This document shows, one piece after another, positions 1-7,055 of a DNA stretch of 36,554 nt. This DNA comes from Candidatus Rokuibacteriota bacterium (lineage in GTDB: Bacteria; Methylomirabilota; Methylomirabilia; Rokubacteriales; CSP1-6). Each line of letters begins with the position of its first letter. Within the stretch, counting starts at the first letter, position 1. The stretch spans positions 7,041 through 43,594 of the forward strand of contig QHSC01000090.1 of NCBI GenBank assembly GCA_003220345.1, read 5' to 3'. The translations under genes and the position numbers were made by a program. The notes beneath the pieces are model-generated. The model was not told the DNA's origin. It saw only the letters and a program-made list of their open reading frames with translations, and made no database searches.

Positions 1-2
1 AC

Positions 3-638
3 GGCGACCGCGCGTGGGTCGCCGACCTCATGGCACGGGTCGAGGCCTCCGGCTATCACGCGGTGGTGTTGACGGTCGACGTGCAGGTGTATGGCCGTCG
101 CGAGCGCGACATCGTCCACCGCTTCAATCCGCGGGAGGCGATGGCGCACGCCCCCAACCCGCGCGGGCCCGACGGGAGCTATCCCGAGCGTCTGACCTGG
201 GACGACGTGGCGTGGCTCAAGAAGACGACGCGGCTGCCCATCGGCATCAAGGGCATCATGACCGCGCGCGACGCCAAGCGCGCCGTCGAGGCGGGCGTGG
301 AGCTGATCTGGGTGTCGAACCACGGGGGCCGCCAGCTCGACCATACCCAGGGAACGATCGACGCCCTGCCCTCTATCGCCGACGCGGTGGCCGGGGCCGC
401 TCCCATCGTGATCGACGGCGGCTTCAATCGCGGCACGGCCGTGCTCAAGGGCCTGGCCCTCGGCGCCACCGTGGTGGCGGCAGGCCGCGCCGCCCTGTGG
501 GGTCTGGCCGCCGACGGCGCCGCGGGCGTCGCCTGCGCGCTGGGAATCCTCCGCCGCGAGCTCCGCACCACCATGGCCCTCTGCGGCCAGACGAGCGTCA
601 AGGGCCTGAGCGCCGACCTGATCTCCCGAGTCGACTGA
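3..638 (+). CDS. FMN-dependent alpha-hydroxy-acid oxidase/dehydrogenase, C-terminal part
   Basis: The gene is cut by the left edge of the window; the open frame runs from base 3 and the true start lies upstream. The visible 211 codons are the C-terminal part of the glycolate oxidase / L-lactate dehydrogenase (LldD) TIM barrel. The segment SNHGGRQLD carries the family's catalytic histidine and substrate-binding arginine. IKGIMTARDA is the lysine-bearing FMN-binding strand, and IVIDGGFNRG plus GATVVAAGRA form the FMN phosphate site. The family oxidises 2-hydroxy acids to 2-oxo acids. The precise substrate (lactate, glycolate, mandelate or other) cannot be told. It converges on the chromate transporter genes with a gap of only 7 bases. 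Confidence 0.88.
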   Translation, partial: GDRAWVADLMARVEASGYHAVVLTVDVQVYGRRERDIVHRFNPREAMAHAPNPRGPDGSYPERLTWDDVAWLKKTTRLPIGIKGIMTARDAKRAVEAGVELIWVSNHGGRQLDHTQGTIDALPSIADAVAGAAPIVIDGGFNRGTAVLKGLALGATVVAAGRAALWGLAADGAAGVACALGILRRELRTTMALCGQTSVKGLSADLISRVD

Positions 639-645
639 CCGCCGA

Positions 646-1167
646 TCAGAGCGCGACGAGCCAGCCGGCGACCGCGCCCGCCAGCACCAGCGCGATGGCG
701 GGCACCCGTCCCGTCCACAGCACGAGACCCGCGAGAATGGCGATGATCACGGACGGCGCGCCGTGGATTCCCGCGCGCGCCAGCGTGTAGACGCCCGCCG
801 CCGTGAGACCGATCCCGATCGGAGTCATGGCCCGCTCGGCCACCTGCGCCCACGGGCGCTGGCGAATCTCCGCCCAGTTCCGCGCGATCACGGCGGCGAG
901 AAGCGAGACGGGCAGGAACATGGCCGTCCCCGCGAGGAGCGCACCCACGAGCCCGTGGGCGCGATAGCCGACGAACACGGCCACGAGCATGCTGGGTCCG
1001 GGTGTGAGCTGCGAGAGCGCGTAGCCGTCGATGAACTCCGGTGACGTGACCCAGCCGTGGCGCACCACCTGCCGCTCCAGCTCCGGCACCACGCCCAGCC
1101 CGCCGCCGATGCAGATCAGCGAGAGCCAGAGGAAGGTCCAGGTCAGCCGGGCGAGATCGGCGATCAT
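646..1167 (-). CDS. Chromate transporter, short-chain CHR subunit 2 (ChrA family)
   Basis: This 173-residue membrane protein is one CHR domain, half of a classical ChrA. Visible family marks are an N-terminal GGG (CIGGGLGVVPELERQ), an ALSQLTPGP turn and several hydrophobic spans. I chose the ATG at 1167 because it overlaps the stop of the upstream half-gene as ATGA, a translational-coupling arrangement; a start at 1197 would extend it by 10 residues. Short-chain CHR proteins usually occur as adjacent pairs that together form the transporter. Chromate efflux is the characterised function of the superfamily. No chromate-resistance partner (chrB, chrF) is visible, so the physiological substrate is unproven. 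Confidence 0.85.
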   Translation of the reverse strand: MIADLARLTWTFLWLSLICIGGGLGVVPELERQVVRHGWVTSPEFIDGYALSQLTPGPSMLVAVFVGYRAHGLVGALLAGTAMFLPVSLLAAVIARNWAEIRQRPWAQVAERAMTPIGIGLTAAGVYTLARAGIHGAPSVIIAILAGLVLWTGRVPAIALVLAGAVAGWLVAL

Positions 1168-1706
1168 GACGAGCCCGCGCGCGCCCGGAACAGCCACAGG
1201 CTCGCGGGCGCCACGAGCGTGATCGTGAGCGCGGTATTGACGCGGAGCACGCCGACGAGGAGAAACACCGTGGCCGCGATCGCGATCGCGCGCCAGCTCC
1301 GCAGCGAGACCGACACGAGGCGCCCCGTGGTGATGAAGACGAGGCCCACGATGGCCGCCGCCACGCCCCGAAGCCCATGCGCCATGGCCGGGCTGAAGTC
1401 GCCACGGAAGTAGAGCGCGCTCAGGACGAGCAGGATCAGGGCTCCGGGCAGGATGAGGGCCAGCGCGCCCCAGGCGGCGCCGCTCGCCCCGCCGAGCCGG
1501 AAGCCAAGGGCGACGGCGAGGTTGGAGAAGTTGGGTCCGGGCAGGAGCTGGCAGAGCGTGAGGTCTCGGACGAACTCTTCCCGCGTGACCCAGGCGCGCC
1601 GCGACACCAATGACTCGTAGAAGTAGGCGTAACGGCCCCCGCCCACGCTCGTGAGCCCCGTCCAGGCGAAGACGCGGACGATCTGCGACAGCCGTACCCG
1701 GCTCAC
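1164..1706 (-). CDS. Chromate transporter, short-chain CHR subunit 1 (ChrA family)
   Basis: This 180-residue CHR-domain membrane protein is the first gene of the split pair. It shows SVGGGRYAYFYESLV near the N terminus, where the family has its glycine-rich segment, then LCQLLPGPNFSNLAVALG with the conserved PGP motif. Long hydrophobic helices follow (AALILPGALILLVLSALYF, AIAIAATVFLLVGVL). It overlaps the second subunit by 4 bases (ATGA). Each half has its own complete N-terminal motif set, so the pair is a genuine two-gene transporter rather than a frameshifted single gene. Both halves together should act as an anion (chromate/sulfate) antiporter in the inner membrane. Confidence 0.85.
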   Translation of the reverse strand: MSRVRLSQIVRVFAWTGLTSVGGGRYAYFYESLVSRRAWVTREEFVRDLTLCQLLPGPNFSNLAVALGFRLGGASGAAWGALALILPGALILLVLSALYFRGDFSPAMAHGLRGVAAAIVGLVFITTGRLVSVSLRSWRAIAIAATVFLLVGVLRVNTALTITLVAPASLWLFRARAGSS

Positions 1707-1756
1707 GCGCTAGGTAGCTCGGAGAGGGGCTCCGCCCGAGACGCCGCGGAGGTCGC

Positions 1757-2059
1757 TCAGCGGTGCACCTTCAGCTCGATCTCGACGAAGACGAACTCGA
1801 AGGCGTTCGCGTTCCTGACATCGTGCTCCACGCCGGCGGGGCGCGTGTAGGATTGTCCCCTCACGAGCTCGCCCGAGGACGTCCCCTGGGGACCCGTGAT
1901 GGCGAGCCGTCCCGTGGTCATGGGCACCACCACGTAGGCGTATTCGTGGCGGTGCCAGCCCGTGGCCGCTCCCGGCGCAAAGCGCCATTCCGTGACGCGG
2001 ACACGATCGTCGTCGATCTGTACGGTCGGCACGGCTCTGAGCTCCGGAGGGGAGGACAT
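1757..2059 (-). CDS. Small single-domain cupin protein
   Basis: This 100-residue protein consists of one cupin beta-barrel. Cupin motif 1 is visible as GWHRHEYAYVVVPMTTG, with metal-ligand histidines in HRHE, and motif 2 as YTRPAGVEHDVRNAN. There is no signal peptide, so it should be cytoplasmic. Cupins of this size bind a metal or small ligand and have very diverse roles. The sequence does not reveal which. It lies 50 bases upstream of the chromate-transporter pair on the same strand and just downstream of a tiny lipoprotein gene, so co-transcription with both is plausible. Confidence 0.7.
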   Translation of the reverse strand: MSSPPELRAVPTVQIDDDRVRVTEWRFAPGAATGWHRHEYAYVVVPMTTGRLAITGPQGTSSGELVRGQSYTRPAGVEHDVRNANAFEFVFVEIELKVHR

Positions 2060-2077
2060 GTGGTTGTGCGCGCCGGC

Positions 2078-2263
2078 TCAGAGAAAGCCCGGGGACTGGT
2101 ATTCGCAGAAGCCGTCGCGCAGGGCGTTCGGGTGCCAGACGCCGCCCGTCATGAGACAGCGCGCCTGGAGATCCTGCTGGGTATAACCCTGGGGCTCCGC
2201 CATGCAACCGGCGAAGAGGAGGAGCAGGGCGGCCAGGGCCAGCCGCGACGCGGAGATCGTCAT
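2078..2263 (-). CDS. Small cysteine-containing lipoprotein
   Basis: The gene encodes 61 residues with a clear lipoprotein signal: MTISASR, a run of Ala/Leu, then the lipobox LFAGC with the lipidated cysteine near residue 20. The mature part is only about 42 residues and holds two more cysteines (ARCLMTGGVWHP and DGFCEYQ), which could form a disulfide in the periplasm. I recognise the general pattern (RC-x3-GG-x-W ... GFCEY) from small uncharacterised lipoproteins but know no function. It starts the minus-strand run toward the cupin and chromate transporter, with 18 bases before the cupin start. Confidence 0.65.
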   Translation of the reverse strand: MTISASRLALAALLLLFAGCMAEPQGYTQQDLQARCLMTGGVWHPNALRDGFCEYQSPGFL

Positions 2264-2337
2264 GGCCAGGCGACTCTAGTCGGGCCGTCAAGGCCCTGTC
2301 AAGGCGCGGTATGCTCCCATCCGGAGGCGGGACGGCT

Positions 2338-2892
2338 ATGACGGAGCTTCACGGCAAGGTCACGAACAGGAGGGGCGCGATGCCCTGGATCGCGATCGCG
2401 GCGGGGGTCGTCGTCGTCATCGGCCTACTCGTTTTCAAGATGGCCTCGGGCCCCCGCATCCACGACATCACGACGGACACCGAGGACCCGCCGCAGTTCG
2501 TGGCCCTCCTGGCCGCGCGCCAGGCCTCGTCAAACGGTGCGGTGTACGGCGGACCCGCGGTAGCCGCCGAGCAGAAGAAGGGCTATCCCGACATCATTCC
2601 CCTCCTCCTTCCCGATCCTCCCGAGCGCGCCTTCGCGCGCATCGAGGCCGCCGCGCGTGGGCTGGGATGGCGCATCGTGGCCGCGGTGCCCGCGGAGGGC
2701 CGGCTGGAGGCCACGGCGACCACGCCCCTCCTTCGATTCAAGGACGACGTGGTGGTGCGCGTGGTCCCGGCTCTCAACGGGAGCCAGGTGGACGTCCGCT
2801 CGGTCTCGCGCTTCGGCCGGGGCGACATGGGCGCGAACGCGAAGCGCGTCCGCGCCTTCCTGGCGGCCCTCGCGGCGCCGACCCCACGCTAG
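2338..2892 (+). CDS. Membrane-anchored DUF1499-like protein
   Basis: The protein has 184 residues. It opens with a short cytoplasmic stretch and one transmembrane helix (WIAIAAGVVVVIGLLVF), followed by a periplasmic domain that resembles DUF1499. Supporting segments are HDITTDTEDPPQF near the start of the domain, GWRIVAAVPAEGRLEATATTPLLRFKDDVVVRV, and the terminal SRFGRGDMGANAKRVRAFLAAL. DUF1499 proteins have no established biochemical role. I chose the ATG at 2338, which has GGAGG 10 bases upstream, over the in-frame ATG at 2311, which lacks a visible ribosome-binding site. The gene ends in a strong stem-loop shared with the convergent next gene. Confidence 0.72.
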   Translation: MTELHGKVTNRRGAMPWIAIAAGVVVVIGLLVFKMASGPRIHDITTDTEDPPQFVALLAARQASSNGAVYGGPAVAAEQKKGYPDIIPLLLPDPPERAFARIEAAARGLGWRIVAAVPAEGRLEATATTPLLRFKDDVVVRVVPALNGSQVDVRSVSRFGRGDMGANAKRVRAFLAALAAPTPR

Positions 2893-2902
2893 CCTGGCAA
2901 GC

Positions 2903-2926
2903 GGGGCCCGGATCGCTCCGGGCCCC
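2903..2926. terminator. Perfect 10-bp stem-loop between convergent genes
   Basis: GGGGCCCGGA (2903-2912), loop TCGC, then TCCGGGCCCC (2917-2926) form a perfect hairpin between the stop codons of the DUF1499-like gene (+) and the DUF1344-like gene (-). There is no U-tract on either side, so it may act as a bidirectional terminator or as an RNA 3'-end stabiliser rather than a canonical intrinsic terminator. Confidence 0.5.
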
Positions 2927-2946
2927 GGATCGCCGGACGCGCCCAA

Positions 2947-3222
2947 CTACTTGGTCGCGGGACGCACCTCGATGAAGGTGACGATATGCTGGCTGCCCTG
3001 CGTCTCGTAACTGACCTTCACCTCGGCGCCAGGCTGGAGAGCCTGACGGTCCACCTTGACGTTGGTGGGAATCATGAGCTGGATGCCGTCTTCCAGGGTC
3101 ACCATCCGCCCGGACGCGTCGACGGACTTGACCTTGCCCTGCACATCCGTGGCGAAGGCCACCGGCGCGAATGCCAGCGCGGCCACCGCCGCCACCATCA
3201 CCATCGTGAGAACTTTTTTCAT
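2947..3222 (-). CDS. Small secreted DUF1344-like protein
   Basis: The gene encodes 91 residues. An N-terminal signal peptide (MKKVLTMVMVAAVAALAFAPVAFA, cleavage after about residue 24) precedes a compact beta-rich domain: DVQGKVKSVDASGRMVTLEDGIQLMIP, then AEVKVSYETQGSQHIVTFIEV. The pattern 'gkV..vD...r.vtLdDG..l.ip' is that of DUF1344, small periplasmic proteins of unknown function. I chose the ATG at 3222 because AGGAGG (3233-3238) sits 10 bases upstream. The in-frame ATG at 3231 is only one base from that site. The gene is divergent from glnS across a relatively AT-rich spacer. Confidence 0.72.
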   Translation of the reverse strand: MKKVLTMVMVAAVAALAFAPVAFATDVQGKVKSVDASGRMVTLEDGIQLMIPTNVKVDRQALQPGAEVKVSYETQGSQHIVTFIEVRPATK

Positions 3223-3369
3223 TGCCCGCATTCCTCCTGTTTTTAAGGTTTCCTGCCTTCGGGCTCGACGATCTTCGCCGAGCGAACCTACACGGGCGGG
3301 CAACGCGCGTGCCAGCGACTCAAGGACTTGAATAGTCTGGCTTGAGGAATTTTTGACTGCTGACGAGAG

Positions 3370-3397
3370 TGTAAGACTGCAAGACACTTTGTAAGAT
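3370..3397. repeat. Three 8-bp direct repeats upstream of glnS
   Basis: TGTAAGAC (3370-3377), TGCAAGAC (3378-3385) and TGTAAGAT (3390-3397) lie in the AT-rich spacer between the divergent DUF1344-like gene and glnS. The first two are adjacent and the third is shifted by 12 bases. Such iterons could be a regulator binding site or chance similarity in an AT-rich patch. No convincing -35/-10 pair could be fixed in this spacer. Confidence 0.35.
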
Positions 3398-3491
3398 TTA
3401 CGAAGAAAAAATATCCGATGCGTCCAATCAGGATCCACCGGGAACCTTCGCGCCGGGAGGGCCACAAGCCCGCTGTGATAGGATCTGCCCG

Positions 3492-5165
3492 ATGAGCGAA
3501 CAGGGCCGGCCCTCCAACTTCGTCCGTGAGATCATCGAGGAGCACAACCGCACGGGCCGCTTCGGCGGCAAGGTGATCACCCGCTTCCCGCCCGAGCCGA
3601 ACGGCTATCTGCACATCGGGCACGCCAAGGCCATCTGCCTCGACTTCGGCCTCGCGCGCGACTACGGCGGCCGCTGCCACCTGCGTTTCGACGACACCAA
3701 CCCCACCAAGGAGAGCCAGGAGTACGTCGATGCCATCATGGCCGACGTGCGCTGGCTCGGCTTCGACTGGGGCGAGCACCTCTACCACGCCAGCGACTAC
3801 TTCGAGCAGCTCTACCAGTGGGCGGAGGAGCTGATCCGCAAGGGCAAGGCGTACGTGGACGATCTCTCGGCCGACCAGATCCGCGAGTCCCGCGGCACCC
3901 TGACCGAGGCGGGGCGCGAGTCGCCGCACCGGAGCCGCTCGGTGGAAGAGAACCTCGATCTCCTCCGCCGCATGCGCGCGGGCGAGTTCCCCGACGGCAG
4001 CAAGACCCTGCGCGCGAAGATCGACATGACCTCCGGCAACATCAACCTGCGCGATCCCGTCATGTATCGGATCCGCAAGGCCACCCACCAGCGCACGGGC
4101 GACGCCTGGTGCATCTACCCCATGTACGACTGGGCCCACGGCCAGTCCGATTCCCTCGAGGGCGTGACGCATTCCATCTGCACACTCGAGTACGAGGACC
4201 ACCGTCCCCTCTACGACTGGTACCTCGACGCCCTCGGCATCTATCACCCGCAGCAGATCGAGTTCGCCCGCCTCAACCTCTCCCACACCATGATGAGCAA
4301 GCGGAAGCTGCTCCGTCTCGTGGAAGGGGGCCATGTGAGCGGCTGGGACGACCCGCGCATGCCCACCATCGCCGGCCTGCGCCGCCGCGGCTATACCCCC
4401 GAGTCGCTCCGCGATTTCTGCGATCGCATCGGCGTGGCCAAGTCCGACAACACGGTGGAGCTGGCCCTCCTCGAGCACTGCGTGCGGGAGGACCTGAACA
4501 AGCGCGCGGAGCGTCGCATGGCCGTCCTGCGCCCGCTCAAGCTCATCGTGGAGAACTACCCCGAGGGCAAGGTCGAGGAGATGGAGGCGGTCAACAACCC
4601 CGAAGACCCCGCCGCGGGCACGCGAAAGGTGCCCTTCAGCCGGGAGCTCTGGATCGAGCAGGACGACTTCCGCGAGGTCGCCCCCAAGAAGTACTTCCGG
4701 TTGACGCCGGGGGCCGAGGTCCGCCTGCGCTATGCCTACATCGTCCAGTGCACCGATTTCAAGAAGAACGCCGCGGGCGAGGTGATCGAGGTGCGCTGCC
4801 AGTACGATCCCGCCACCGTGGGCGGCGACAGCAAGGGACGGAGCGTCAAGGGCACCATCCACTGGGTGTCCGCGGCGCACGCCGTGGACGCCGAGGTGCG
4901 GCTGTACGAGACGCTCTTCACTAAGCCCGATCCGGACGCCGAGGAGGATCTCACGGCCGCCCTGAATCCGCAGTCGCTGACCGTGCTCTCCGGGGCCAAG
5001 GTGGAGCCTGCCCTCGCGTCGGCGCCGCCGGGCACGCGCTTCCAGTTCGAGCGCACGGGCTACTTCAGTGTCGATACCCACGATTCGGCGCCCGGCCGTC
5101 CGATCTTCAATCGGACGGTGGGGCTGCGGGACACCTGGGGCAAGATCGAAAAAGCCTCGAGCTAG
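3492..5165 (+). CDS. glnS: Glutaminyl-tRNA synthetase
   Basis: The 557-residue class I aminoacyl-tRNA synthetase charges tRNA-Gln with glutamine in the cytoplasm. Diagnostic features are [17 protein letters not shown] (HIGH motif at residues 41-44), [10 protein letters not shown] in the Rossmann fold, and MMSKRKL at about 267-272, the KMSKS-loop equivalent typical of GlnRS. The C-terminal half holds the beta-barrel anticodon-binding domains ([37 protein letters not shown]). Length is normal for the family. The [15 protein letters not shown] signature separates it from the related GltX. Its presence implies direct glutaminylation rather than sole reliance on GatCAB. It is followed after about 40 bases by a solute-binding protein gene, probably unrelated in function. 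Confidence 0.97.
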   Translation: MSEQGRPSNFVREIIEEHNRTGRFGGKVITRFPPEPNGYLHIGHAKAICLDFGLARDYGGRCHLRFDDTNPTKESQEYVDAIMADVRWLGFDWGEHLYHASDYFEQLYQWAEELIRKGKAYVDDLSADQIRESRGTLTEAGRESPHRSRSVEENLDLLRRMRAGEFPDGSKTLRAKIDMTSGNINLRDPVMYRIRKATHQRTGDAWCIYPMYDWAHGQSDSLEGVTHSICTLEYEDHRPLYDWYLDALGIYHPQQIEFARLNLSHTMMSKRKLLRLVEGGHVSGWDDPRMPTIAGLRRRGYTPESLRDFCDRIGVAKSDNTVELALLEHCVREDLNKRAERRMAVLRPLKLIVENYPEGKVEEMEAVNNPEDPAAGTRKVPFSRELWIEQDDFREVAPKKYFRLTPGAEVRLRYAYIVQCTDFKKNAAGEVIEVRCQYDPATVGGDSKGRSVKGTIHWVSAAHAVDAEVRLYETLFTKPDPDAEEDLTAALNPQSLTVLSGAKVEPALASAPPGTRFQFERTGYFSVDTHDSAPGRPIFNRTVGLRDTWGKIEKASS

Positions 5166-5205
5166 CCGGCTCCCGAACAGCTCGATCCGGCAAGGAGAAA
5201 TGCTC

Positions 5206-6762
5206 ATGCCACGCTTCCGCCGTCTCCTCTCTGCGCTCCTCGCCCTCCTTCTCCTGCCCGCCGTCCTCCTCTCCCCGCCGTCGGTCCCTCCGGCCGGGGC
5301 TGCGGGCCCGGAGGGCCAGATCGTCTGGGGCGTCCACATCACGCTCGCCCCGACCTGGTTCGACCCCGCGGAAGCGAGCGGGATGATCACGCCCTTCCTG
5401 GTGTACTACGCGCTCCACGATGCCCTCGTGAAGCCCATGCCGGGGCAGCCGCTCGCCCCGAATCTCGCCGAGTCGTGGTCGGTCTCCAAGGATCATCTCG
5501 CCTGGGAATTCGTCCTGAGAAAGAACGCGCGCTTCCACAATGGCGAGCCCGTCACCGCGGAGGACGTGAAGTTCTCCTTCGAGCGCTACCGGGGGGCGGC
5601 CAACAAGACGCTGAAGGAGCGGGTGGTCGCCGTGGAGACGCCGGATCCGGGACGCGTTCGCTTCCGCCTCAAGCAGCCCTGGCCCGATTTCCTCACCTTC
5701 TACGCCAGCGCCACCGGGGCGGGCTGGATCGTGCCCAAGAAGTACGTCGAGAAGGTCGGCGAGGAGGGCTTCAAGAAGGCGCCCGTGGGCGCGGGCCCCT
5801 ACAAGTTCGTCTCCTTCACCCCCGGCGTGGAGCTGGTGCTGGAGGCCTTCGATCAGTACTGGCGCAAGACCCCGAGCGTCAAGCGCTTCGTCTTCAAGGT
5901 CATCCCCGACGAGTCGACGCGGCTGGCCGCCCTCAAGCGCGGTGAGGTGGACATCGTCTACTCGGTGCGCGGCGCCCTCGCCCAGGAGCTGCAGCGCACC
6001 TCCGGCCTCACCCTCAAGCCCGTGGTGATCCAGGGCACCTTCTGGCTCTATTTCCCGGAGCAGTGGGATCCGAAGTCGCCGTGGCACGATCGGCGCGTAC
6101 GGCTGGCCGCCGCGCAGGCCGTCGATCGCCAGACCATCAATCAGGCGGAGACGCTGGGCTTTTCCCGGATCAACGGCAGCATCATCCCGAGCACCTTCGA
6201 GTTCTTCTGGCAGCCTCCCGCCACCCCCTACGATCCAGCCCGCGCCAAGCAGCTCCTCGCGGAGGCCGGCTATCCCAACGGCTTCGACGCAGGGGACTAC
6301 TATTGCGACGTCTCCTACGGCAATCTCGCCGAGGGCGGGATCAACTACCTCCAGGCCGTGGGGATCCGGGCCAGGCTTCGCCCCATCGAGCGCGCGGCAT
6401 TCTTCAAGGAGTACGCGGAGAAGAAACTGAAGAACATCATCCAGGGCTCGAGCGGAGCATTCGGCAATGCCGCCACCCGTCTCGAGGCGTTCGTGGTCGC
6501 CGGGGGCACGTACTCCTACGGCAGCTACCCGGACATCGACGGGCTCTTCCAGGAGCAGGCGGCCGAGCTGGACAGAAAGCGCCGCGAGGCGACCCTGCAT
6601 CGGATCCAGCAGCTCGTCCACGACAAGGTCATGTTCGCGCCCATCTGGGAGCTCGCCTTCCTGAACGGCGTGGGGCCGCGCGTGCAGGAGAGCGGGCTCG
6701 GCCTCATCGGCGGCCACGCCTATTCCGCCCCTTACGAGGACGTCAAGCTCAAGGCCAGATAG
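5206..6762 (+). CDS. ABC transporter substrate-binding protein, peptide/nickel (DppA/OppA) family
   Basis: This 518-residue family 5 solute-binding protein has a signal peptide: RFRR, a Leu/Ala-rich core, and predicted cleavage near AGAAG. The mature part shows the family pattern: LAPNLAESWSVSKDHLAWEFVLRKNARFHNGEPVTAEDVKFSFERY, later FKVIPDESTRLAALKRGEVDIVY and the terminal VMFAPIWELAFLNGVGPRV. It should bind peptides or another small solute in the periplasm. The start at 5206 has AGGAG 8 bases upstream; the ATG at 5200 is too close to it. No permease or ATPase genes adjoin, so it is an orphan binding protein. The next gene downstream is pqqA, behind its own promoter. Confidence 0.9.
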   Translation: MPRFRRLLSALLALLLLPAVLLSPPSVPPAGAAGPEGQIVWGVHITLAPTWFDPAEASGMITPFLVYYALHDALVKPMPGQPLAPNLAESWSVSKDHLAWEFVLRKNARFHNGEPVTAEDVKFSFERYRGAANKTLKERVVAVETPDPGRVRFRLKQPWPDFLTFYASATGAGWIVPKKYVEKVGEEGFKKAPVGAGPYKFVSFTPGVELVLEAFDQYWRKTPSVKRFVFKVIPDESTRLAALKRGEVDIVYSVRGALAQELQRTSGLTLKPVVIQGTFWLYFPEQWDPKSPWHDRRVRLAAAQAVDRQTINQAETLGFSRINGSIIPSTFEFFWQPPATPYDPARAKQLLAEAGYPNGFDAGDYYCDVSYGNLAEGGINYLQAVGIRARLRPIERAAFFKEYAEKKLKNIIQGSSGAFGNAATRLEAFVVAGGTYSYGSYPDIDGLFQEQAAELDRKRREATLHRIQQLVHDKVMFAPIWELAFLNGVGPRVQESGLGLIGGHAYSAPYEDVKLKAR

Positions 6763-6788
6763 GGGCAGGCCGAGGTCTCGCAATGCCC

Positions 6789-6816
6789 TTGACGGCCGCG
6801 GGGTGCCCCCGATAAT
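6789..6816 (+). promoter_or_regulatory. Sigma-70-type promoter of pqqA
   Basis: TTGACG (6789-6794) and GATAAT (6811-6816) are separated by 16 bases, each matching consensus at 5 of 6 positions. It is the best promoter-like pair in the window and lies 55 bases before the pqqA start codon, predicting a leader of roughly 45-50 bases. Confidence 0.65.
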
Positions 6817-6823
6817 ATCGGGG
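6807..6823. promoter_or_regulatory. Palindromic operator candidate over the pqqA -10 element
   Basis: CCCCGATA-A-TATCGGGG is a perfect 8-bp inverted repeat about a single central base. It covers the whole -10 hexamer of the pqqA promoter and extends to about the expected transcription start. A dimeric repressor bound here would block RNA polymerase. The regulator is unknown and none is encoded next to it. Confidence 0.5.
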
Positions 6824-6851
6824 CCGCAAGCAGAGTGGCCCTGGGGGACTT

Positions 6852-6866
6852 CTCACGGGAGGTGAG
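6852..6866 (+). promoter_or_regulatory. Hairpin presenting the pqqA ribosome-binding site
   Basis: CTCAC (6852-6856) can pair with GTGAG (6862-6866), leaving GGGAG in the loop. That loop is most of the GGAGG (6858-6862) Shine-Dalgarno of pqqA, 8 bases before its ATG. A weak 5-bp stem with an exposed site could tune the high translation expected of a precursor peptide. It may be coincidental. Confidence 0.3.
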
Positions 6867-6870
6867 CGTC

Positions 6871-6969
6871 ATGAGCTGGGAAGCGCCGGACTTCATCGAA
6901 GTGAAGATGGACGCTGAGATCAACTCGTACCAGGACGACTTCGACCGCGAGCAGGACGACCGCTTCTAA
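6871..6969 (+). CDS. pqqA: PqqA, ribosomal precursor peptide of pyrroloquinoline quinone
   Basis: The 32-residue peptide starts MSWEAPDFIEVKMDAEINSY. The glutamate and tyrosine that are cross-linked and excised to make PQQ are present with canonical spacing E-x3-Y at Glu16 and Tyr20, exactly the family positions. The start has GGAGG (6858-6862) with 8-base spacing. The tail after Tyr20 is 12 residues long and strongly acidic (QDDFDREQDDRF), longer than the classic 23-24 residue enterobacterial peptide. PqqD should present this peptide to PqqE for the first carbon-carbon bond. The gene is too short for most gene callers. It sits directly upstream of pqqB behind two hairpins and downstream of a clear promoter. 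Confidence 0.93.
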   Translation: MSWEAPDFIEVKMDAEINSYQDDFDREQDDRF

Positions 6970-6986
6970 GGGCGGTTCAGCCGCCC
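6970..6986 (+). promoter_or_regulatory. Stem-loop immediately after the pqqA stop codon
   Basis: GGGCGG (6970-6975), loop TTCAG, CCGCCC (6981-6986) begins on the base after the pqqA stop. No U-run follows, so it is more likely an attenuator, RNase barrier or 3'-end stabiliser that raises pqqA message over pqqB-E than a full terminator. Confidence 0.45.
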
Positions 6987-6997
6987 GATCAGCGCCG

Positions 6998-7035
6998 ACA
7001 GCCCTCCGCCCGGCCATGTGCGAGCGGGGGGCTGT
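6998..7035 (+). promoter_or_regulatory. 12-bp stem-loop between pqqA and pqqB
   Basis: ACAGCCCTCCGC (6998-7009) pairs with GCGGGGGGCTGT (7024-7035) through 12 bp including one G-U, across a 14-base loop. It ends 20 bases before the GTG start of pqqB. In tandem with the hairpin after pqqA it fills most of the 86-base spacer. No U-tract follows it. Partial termination, processing, or masking of the pqqB initiation region are all possible. Confidence 0.5.
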
Positions 7036-7055
7036 GGTGTCTCTGGGGGTCTATC

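Noticed and set aside
646-1706. Frameshifted single chrA gene
   Set aside because: Each half has its own N-terminal CHR motif set and they join by ATGA, so a natural two-gene short-chain transporter explains it better.
3223-3491. Sigma-70 promoter for glnS (TTGACT at 3353-3358 or a TAGGAT just before the start)
   Set aside because: Neither hexamer has a partner at acceptable spacing, so no promoter was called.
5107-6783. Very long open frame on the minus strand opposite the solute-binding protein gene
   Set aside because: The translation is a Glu/Gly/Leu/Arg-rich shadow of high-GC coding DNA, with no domain, and the plus strand holds a clear family 5 binding protein.
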